A stretch of DNA of 10,855 nt, from positions 1 through 10,855 of the forward strand of contig JANYBR010000451.1 of NCBI GenBank assembly GCA_025360685.1, given 5' to 3'. The position numbers and the translations under genes were made by a program. Below, piece after piece: positions 6,923 to 10,855 of the stretch; the stretch's first letter is position 1, and each line of letters starts with the position of its first letter. The notes below the pieces were generated by a model, which was not told the origin of the DNA, did not search any database, and worked only from the letters and a program-made list of their open reading frames with translations. The DNA comes from Pseudomonadota bacterium. GTDB lineage: Bacteria; Pseudomonadota; Alphaproteobacteria; Micropepsales; Micropepsaceae.

Positions 6923-7441
6923 TCACGTTTCGTCCCTCACTTTCCTTAACGGTACGACCCCGAACGCCTTAGCGCGCGCGTTGGGTTGGCGCCTCAAGAG
7001 TTTTTCAAAGTAATCGCGGAACTCTTGTCCGAATACGTAGCTGCGCTCCGCCCAGAACTCGGCGCCGCCGGGCGTGTTGAGGTTCATCATTAGCGTGTCC
7101 CAGCAAGCCCAGAGATCGTCCGACAAGTGTCCCTGCTTCCACTGATGGAATGCATTCTGACAGTGGGACAGGAAGGCCATGTAAATGCACACGAACTGCG
7201 CTTTCTCCGCCGCCGACAGGGAAGTGAGGTCCGCAAAACCTTTGGTCGAGGTGGCGAGCGCGACGGCATCGCCGCCAACCGCCATGTACCAACCCGCATA
7301 GTTGTCGTGAACTGCCTGCGCAGTCGCCGAGCGCACTGCCTTCGAATTCTCCCTGATCTGTATTCCGACAAAAATAAGTGACGCAAACACACCGATGCCG
7401 CCAACTATTTGAGTCAGCGATGCGAGATCCGTAAGCGTCAT
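6923..7441 (-). CDS. Hypothetical protein with one N-terminal membrane helix
   Basis: A 172-residue protein whose function I do not recognise. Residues about 8-27 (SLTQIVGGIGVFASLIFVGI) form a transmembrane helix, followed directly by QIRENSKAVRSATAQ. That combination of one helix and an amphipathic RENS/T-rich segment is typical of a widespread family of uncharacterised proteobacterial proteins. The remainder is soluble and aromatic-rich, probably cytoplasmic or periplasmic helices (WKQGHLSDDLW at 121-131, GQEFRDYFEKLL at 147-158). The start is strongly supported by AAGGAGGAG, read on the minus strand at 7455-7447, just before the ATG. Two inverted repeats lie in its leader. It is separated from asnB by about 270 bp, so it probably has its own promoter. 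The gene looks intact. Confidence 0.8.
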   Translation of the reverse strand: MTLTDLASLTQIVGGIGVFASLIFVGIQIRENSKAVRSATAQAVHDNYAGWYMAVGGDAVALATSTKGFADLTSLSAAEKAQFVCIYMAFLSHCQNAFHQWKQGHLSDDLWACWDTLMMNLNTPGGAEFWAERSYVFGQEFRDYFEKLLRRQPNARAKAFGVVPLRKVRDET

Positions 7442-7461
7442 TCCCGCTCCTCCTTAGAATT

Positions 7462-7502
7462 GCTTGCGCAAGCTGTGATGATTGGGCCGTTTTGACAACG
7501 GC
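7462..7502. promoter_or_regulatory. Two inverted repeats in the leader of the membrane protein gene
   Basis: GCTTGCGCAAGC at 7462-7473 is a perfect 12-bp palindrome, 20 bp upstream of the minus-strand start codon and directly before its ribosome binding site. A second inverted repeat, GCCGTT-TTGAC-AACGGC, lies at 7486-7502 with a 6-bp stem. No T-run follows on either strand, so neither is a convincing terminator. They could be operators or leader hairpins for the downstream gene. The function is inferred from position only. Confidence 0.3.
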
Positions 7503-7714
7503 ATTCTTGAACGGAGCAGGCGGATTGGCGCCTACGCCACAGCAGACCAGGGCGATAGAAATGCCTATGATCGAATGTCCGCTTCCGGCGCGAGAACCGG
7601 ACTTCGCGCCCGCAACACGACCAGTGACCGGATTGGAGCGACGTGCCGTTTGCCGCAATGCTCCGGCTGGCGCTTCTTGAGCCTCAGCCCCCCGCTCTGG
7701 CCCGTGCGCCAAGT

Positions 7715-9655
7715 CTATCCGCCAATACCGAAACGTTGCTGCATCAAGCTGAAACTCGCCAGCCTCAGAATTGTAGGAGACGCCAAGTCTAGCGTTTGCG
7801 TGTCAGCATCGGCGAGCCCGTCGAGCCAGGCGATTGCCTTTGCTTGATCGAAGAACGGTTGGCCGGCAAAGGCCGGAGAGCGGATGATTTCTTCGCAACG
7901 CGCGCGCAAAGGATCTGCGCTTTCCGTCTTGCTTGCCTTGAGCAGCGGCGGGGCGATAAAGGGGTGCTTCTGGCGCGCGTGGAGTTCGGCCGTGATTACA
8001 TCGCGGGTTGCCTCGCGCAGGATGTATTTCTCGGTCGCGCCGCGGATTTTGTAGCGGATCGGTAGGTTTGCGGCGTATTCCGCGACGTGGTGGTCGAGGA
8101 ACGGCACCCGGCCTTCGATCGAGTGCGCCATTTCCATCCTATCGGCGAGCACCGTCAGGATGAAATTGATCAACATTGTCTTCTGCCACATATAGAGCGA
8201 GACATTGACCGGATCGCGGCCGGCGATGCGCCCCGGCACGTCAAGTTCGGACAGTATGTTGCGATAGGGCGCCTCGAGATCGCCGACGCCCGGCGCGTCG
8301 GTGCGCATCAGTTCGGCTTGCATCTGAAACATGACCGACATGTTGGCGATCCAAGTCGGGCAAAAGCCGGCCATCTTGCGAACGTGGTCGGTTCCGCTCG
8401 CCGCAGCGCCCGGCGGAAACATAATCGCACGCGACAGCGGGTTCGATTCGATCATGGCTGCGATCGCGGCTTGGCGCTCCGCCTCGCTGCCGTAGTCCCC
8501 GCCGAAGAGCATGTTGTCGCGACGCTCCATCGGATAACCGGCGAGCATTTCGTCGGAGCCCTCGCCGGTGAAGACCACCTTGATCCCTGCGTCGCGCACG
8601 GCGCGCGACAGCAGGAACTTGGCCACAGAATTGCCGTTGAAAATAGGCTTCTCGGCATGCCACACGGTATCGCTGAGCGCGTCGGCAAGATCGCGCGGCG
8701 CGACCGGGACGGGCACATAATTCGAGCCGGTGAACGCGGCGGTGCGCTGGGCCAATGGCGATTCATCGTAGGCGCCTTCGAAGGCGATGGTGAAGGCGCG
8801 GATCGGACGATTCAATCTTGCTTGCGCCAGGCCCAGCACCGCGGACGAATCGAGGCCGCCGCTGAGATAGCATGCGACTTCGACATCGGCGGTGAGCCGT
8901 TCGGCGACCGCGTCGTCGAGCACGGTGCGAAACCCGGCCACGACGTCCGCCTCGCTGCGGCGATCGTTCGCGAGTTGGGTTGCGGGGGGATAGGCGTTGT
9001 CCCAATAGCGCTCGATATGTACCGCGCCGTTCTTGGCGATCGCGACGCAACCCGGCGGCACCTGATGGATGTTCTCGAACATGGAAGCGTTGCTGCGCAT
9101 GTGGGACAGTTCGCCCCACACGGCACTCGCATCCCAGCGCGCGGGGATGCCGAGCGCGAGCAGCGCCTTTATCTCGGAGGCGAAAAAGACTTCGCCGCCG
9201 ACGGTCGCATAGAACAACGGCTTGATACCGAAGCGGTCGCGCACCGCAATCAACTCGCCGCTGCGCCGATCGGCTATGACGAGAGCGAATTCGCCGCGCA
9301 AATGTTTCGTGAACGCAAGGCCATGCTCATCGTAAAGATGCAGCGCAATCTCGCTGTCGCTGTCGGTGATGAAGCGATAGCCCCGTTCGCGAAGCCGATC
9401 GCGAATGACCTTGTAGCCATAGAACTCGCCGTTCACGACCGCGGTCAGGTCGCCGCGCGCGTGGCCGAGAGGCTGGGTGCCATTGTCGAGGCCGATAATG
9501 CTCAGCCGCACGTGGCCGAGCGCGGTTCTCCGGTCGTGAGAAAACCAGCTGGCACTGCCGTCCGGCCCGCGGTGAGCGATCGATGCCAACGCGGTATCGA
9601 GGCGCTCATTGCTCAGCCAGGCGCGCGCGAGTTGCGCTGCAATCAATCCGCACAT
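7715..9655 (-). CDS. asnB: Asparagine synthetase, glutamine-hydrolysing
   Basis: Class B asparagine synthetase, 646 residues: it makes asparagine from aspartate, ATP and glutamine in the cytoplasm. The N-terminal glutaminase (class II amidotransferase) domain begins with the nucleophile Cys2 immediately after Met1, which fixes the start. It carries HRGPDG (28-33), NGEFYGY (75-81) and RDRFGIKPLFY (139-149). The synthetase domain has the ATP pyrophosphatase loop YLSGGLDSS (263-271), and further on FTGEGSDE and EGRVPFLDHH, both typical of the family. It is longer than E. coli AsnB (about 554) and closer to the 630-640-residue B. subtilis type. An AGGGGAC about 10 nt upstream serves as ribosome binding site. 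High G+C marks it as core chromosome. Some relatives of this length amidate cell-surface or antibiotic precursors, so free aspartate as substrate is likely but not proven. Confidence 0.95.
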   Translation of the reverse strand: MCGLIAAQLARAWLSNERLDTALASIAHRGPDGSASWFSHDRRTALGHVRLSIIGLDNGTQPLGHARGDLTAVVNGEFYGYKVIRDRLRERGYRFITDSDSEIALHLYDEHGLAFTKHLRGEFALVIADRRSGELIAVRDRFGIKPLFYATVGGEVFFASEIKALLALGIPARWDASAVWGELSHMRSNASMFENIHQVPPGCVAIAKNGAVHIERYWDNAYPPATQLANDRRSEADVVAGFRTVLDDAVAERLTADVEVACYLSGGLDSSAVLGLAQARLNRPIRAFTIAFEGAYDESPLAQRTAAFTGSNYVPVPVAPRDLADALSDTVWHAEKPIFNGNSVAKFLLSRAVRDAGIKVVFTGEGSDEMLAGYPMERRDNMLFGGDYGSEAERQAAIAAMIESNPLSRAIMFPPGAAASGTDHVRKMAGFCPTWIANMSVMFQMQAELMRTDAPGVGDLEAPYRNILSELDVPGRIAGRDPVNVSLYMWQKTMLINFILTVLADRMEMAHSIEGRVPFLDHHVAEYAANLPIRYKIRGATEKYILREATRDVITAELHARQKHPFIAPPLLKASKTESADPLRARCEEIIRSPAFAGQPFFDQAKAIAWLDGLADADTQTLDLASPTILRLASFSLMQQRFGIGG

Positions 9656-9913
9656 TGTTCAATTGTCCCCTGCCAGAGCGTTTTCTAAATCGCCCGTGCG
9701 GGCGCTATGAATAATCGCCCTTGATCGGCTCTCTGCATTGCCAGAATGCGTTGCTGTGCGCAACCAAGATCAGGCAAGGGCGGTTGGCACCGCTTCAACG
9801 ATGAAGCTCAAAAGACCTAATTCGCCGAGTAGGCGCCGCCACATCTTTCGAGCCACTTCAACTCTTCACGAACTTTGATTTCTCCGTGCCTAGCGGTTTT
9901 GATTCCTCGCGCT
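9656..9913. promoter_or_regulatory. asnB upstream region with hairpins
   Basis: This 258-bp gap separates the stop of the crotonase gene from the start of asnB. It holds the asnB ribosome binding site and two inverted repeats: CGCCCGTGCGGGCG at 9691-9704 (36 bp before the start codon, stem of 5-6 bp) and GTTGC-TGTGC-GCAAC at 9750-9764. On the minus strand the first is followed by AT-rich sequence but no true T-run, so it is not a clear terminator. The asnB promoter must lie here if asnB is not read from upstream. I could not assign -35/-10 boxes with confidence. Confidence 0.35.
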
Positions 9914-10696
9914 TCAGTTGCTTGGTTTTTCGATCGGTTTCGCCCGTTTGTCGACAAATTCGGCGAGCCGCTGTGCGGCCTCCGGCGCTGTCTGAACGAG
10001 TGCCGCTGCTAGACTTTCGACAAATAGCCCGTCCGCCTCTGACATATCCTGGATCCGAGGCAGTGCGTGCAGGACGGCCATCACAGTGAGTGGCGCCACG
10101 TCTGCGACCTTGGCTGCAATCTCCGCGGCTTTGGCTTGCGCCGCCCCAGCTGCAGTAAGATATTGCACGAGCCCGAAACGTTCAGCGGCTTGAGCGTCTT
10201 GCACGCGGCCGGTCAGCATCATGTCCGTCACCCGCGCCACTCCAAAGAGCCTCGCGACATGCACCGAGGCGCCGCCACCGACATAAATGCCTCGTTGTCC
10301 TTCGGGCAGGGCGAACACAGCGGTGGCATCCGCCACCCGAAGGTGGCAGGCGGCGGCAAGTTCAAGCCCTCCTCCGATCGTTGGTCCATGTAGCGCTGCA
10401 ATAGCAGGGATGCGACCGTATCGAATGCGGGAGAATACGTCGTGCCAGTGGCGGGAGTGCCCAAACGTTTCGGCAGCGGAGCGCGTCCGTTGCTCCGTTA
10501 GGTCGAGGCCCGCCGAAAAACATGTGCCATGGCCGAACAGCACGATGACCCGTGCCTCGTTCGATGCCCGCGCTACGCCAGCGTCGATTTCGGAGATCAA
10601 TTGCTCGTTAATCGCGTTGCGCTTATCCGGTCGGTTCAACCCAAGCCAAGCGACCCGATCGCGGACATCATAGGTGAGTAGAGACACAACGCTCAT
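9914..10696 (-). CDS. Enoyl-CoA hydratase/isomerase family protein
   Basis: A 260-residue crotonase-fold protein, the usual length. LNRPDKRNAIN at 20-30 is the N-terminal family block. FSAGLDL at 60-66 supplies the first oxyanion-hole backbone, and GPTIGGGLELAAAC at 104-117 the second. Both acid/base glutamates of true hydratases are present at the proper 20-residue spacing: E112 (after GGGL) and E132 (in LPEGQRG). This supports hydratase activity over the many inactive or isomerase-only relatives. The substrate acyl-CoA cannot be read from sequence. The ATG overlaps the stop of the upstream RidA-like gene (ATGA at 10693-10696), so both are probably translated together from an operon that starts outside the window. 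The ribosome binding site is poor (GGTGG), in keeping with coupling. Possible roles are fatty acid, aromatic or branched-chain amino acid breakdown. Confidence 0.92.
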   Translation of the reverse strand: MSVVSLLTYDVRDRVAWLGLNRPDKRNAINEQLISEIDAGVARASNEARVIVLFGHGTCFSAGLDLTEQRTRSAAETFGHSRHWHDVFSRIRYGRIPAIAALHGPTIGGGLELAAACHLRVADATAVFALPEGQRGIYVGGGASVHVARLFGVARVTDMMLTGRVQDAQAAERFGLVQYLTAAGAAQAKAAEIAAKVADVAPLTVMAVLHALPRIQDMSEADGLFVESLAAALVQTAPEAAQRLAEFVDKRAKPIEKPSN

Positions 10697-10855
10697 TGCT
10701 TAGCCACCAATGCTACGAATTCCGCGATTAGGACTGGATGATGGTGCCTGTCGACCGGGAGTACGTCAACGCAGGCGGTCATGGGCGCTCCATACTTGGG
10801 TGGCAACGAGTCCGACCAGACGAATGACTGTAACCGCCTGAGCAAAACTCTGCCA
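10693..10855 (-). CDS. Probable RidA-family protein, C-terminal part
   Basis: A partial gene entering from the right edge: 53 residues up to a TGA that overlaps the ATG of the crotonase gene. The visible sequence has FVWSDSLPPKYGAPMTACV followed by a short hydrophobic end (VLIAEFVALVAKQ). This pattern of P-x-YGAPM-T-x-x-V, then a strand ending in I-E-F-x-A, resembles the C-terminus of RidA (YjgF/Rid) proteins. Those deaminate reactive enamine/imine intermediates and form trimers. The critical Arg of RidA would lie near the PMTACV stretch, where I see M-T rather than the usual ARTA-type sequence, so it may belong to a Rid subfamily without deaminase activity. The assignment rests on a fragment and is tentative. 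Confidence 0.5.
   Translation of the reverse strand, partial: GRVLLRRLQSFVWSDSLPPKYGAPMTACVDVLPVDRHHHPVLIAEFVALVAKQ

Noticed and set aside
7005..7712. Minus-strand open frame of 235 codons covering the gap between asnB and the membrane protein gene
   Set aside because: It overlaps the membrane protein gene out of frame, has no family features, and the overlapped gene has a strong ribosome binding site and membrane helix. The 7442-7714 gap therefore holds no supported gene.
8087..9688. Long open frame on the + strand, 533 codons, opposite asnB
   Set aside because: It is antisense to a clear asparagine synthetase; such long shadows are common in GC-rich genes, and its translation (rich in R, H, A) matches no family.
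9691..9704. Rho-independent terminator at CGCCCGTGCGGGCG
   Set aside because: The hairpin is clear but no T-run follows on either strand, and it sits within 50 bp of the asnB start codon.
1..10855. CRISPR array, tRNA, rRNA or complete insertion sequence
   Set aside because: No regularly spaced long repeats, no cloverleaf or rRNA sequence, and no transposase or terminal inverted repeats seen; the only recombination gene is the integrase remnant.

Overview
The window looks like alphaproteobacterial chromosome, probably Hyphomicrobiales (Rhizobiales). This rests on gene families, codon use and moderate-to-high GC; no rRNA or tRNA is present to settle it. It has two parts. Positions 1 to about 6.9 kb are an accessory region with nucleic-acid and defence-type genes and damaged edges. 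From about 6.9 kb to the right end it reads as ordinary metabolic chromosome. Base composition agrees by eye: bases 841-900 hold 30 G+C of 60, whereas bases 8881-8940, inside the asparagine synthetase gene, hold 43 of 60.

Accessory part. Positions 1-820 hold no gene I can support, but do contain a cluster of TTCCCTG/CAGGGAA repeats, three of them spaced exactly 21 bp, and a 12-bp palindrome ahead of the first gene. On the + strand follow a GHKL (Hsp90/MutL-type) ATPase that ends in an HExxH metallopeptidase-like motif (821-2248), a membrane-anchored RmuC protein (2451-3722) and an SMC/RecF-like AAA ATPase with a CxxC motif (about 3770-5659). On the - strand, reading toward them, are a PDDEXK nuclease of the NucS/DUF91 type (5803-6567) and, overlapping it by 4 bp, a PolB-type 3'-5' exonuclease (5423-5806). 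The AAA ATPase and the exonuclease converge and both lose their family C-termini at the same place, near 5450: each reads out of its family sequence into the antisense of the other. This looks like one deletion that removed the 3' ends of two convergent genes. A tyrosine recombinase reduced to its C-terminal catalytic end (6595-6909) marks the right edge of this region.

Metabolic part, all on the - strand: a small membrane-anchored hypothetical protein (6923-7441), a glutamine-hydrolysing asparagine synthetase (7715-9655), an enoyl-CoA hydratase/isomerase family protein with both catalytic glutamates (9914-10696), and, overlapping it by 4 bp, the end of a probable RidA-family protein that runs off the right edge.

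Working together: rmuC and the AAA ATPase are 47 bp apart and probably co-transcribed. The GHKL-metallopeptidase gene lies 202 bp upstream in the same direction. RmuC domains, SMC-like ATPases and GHKL ATPases all occur in anti-phage systems, so the best candidate for an undescribed system is the trio at 821-5450. Here its ATPase is truncated, so this copy may be decaying. The NucS-exonuclease pair is a second, translationally coupled DNA-processing unit, also damaged.
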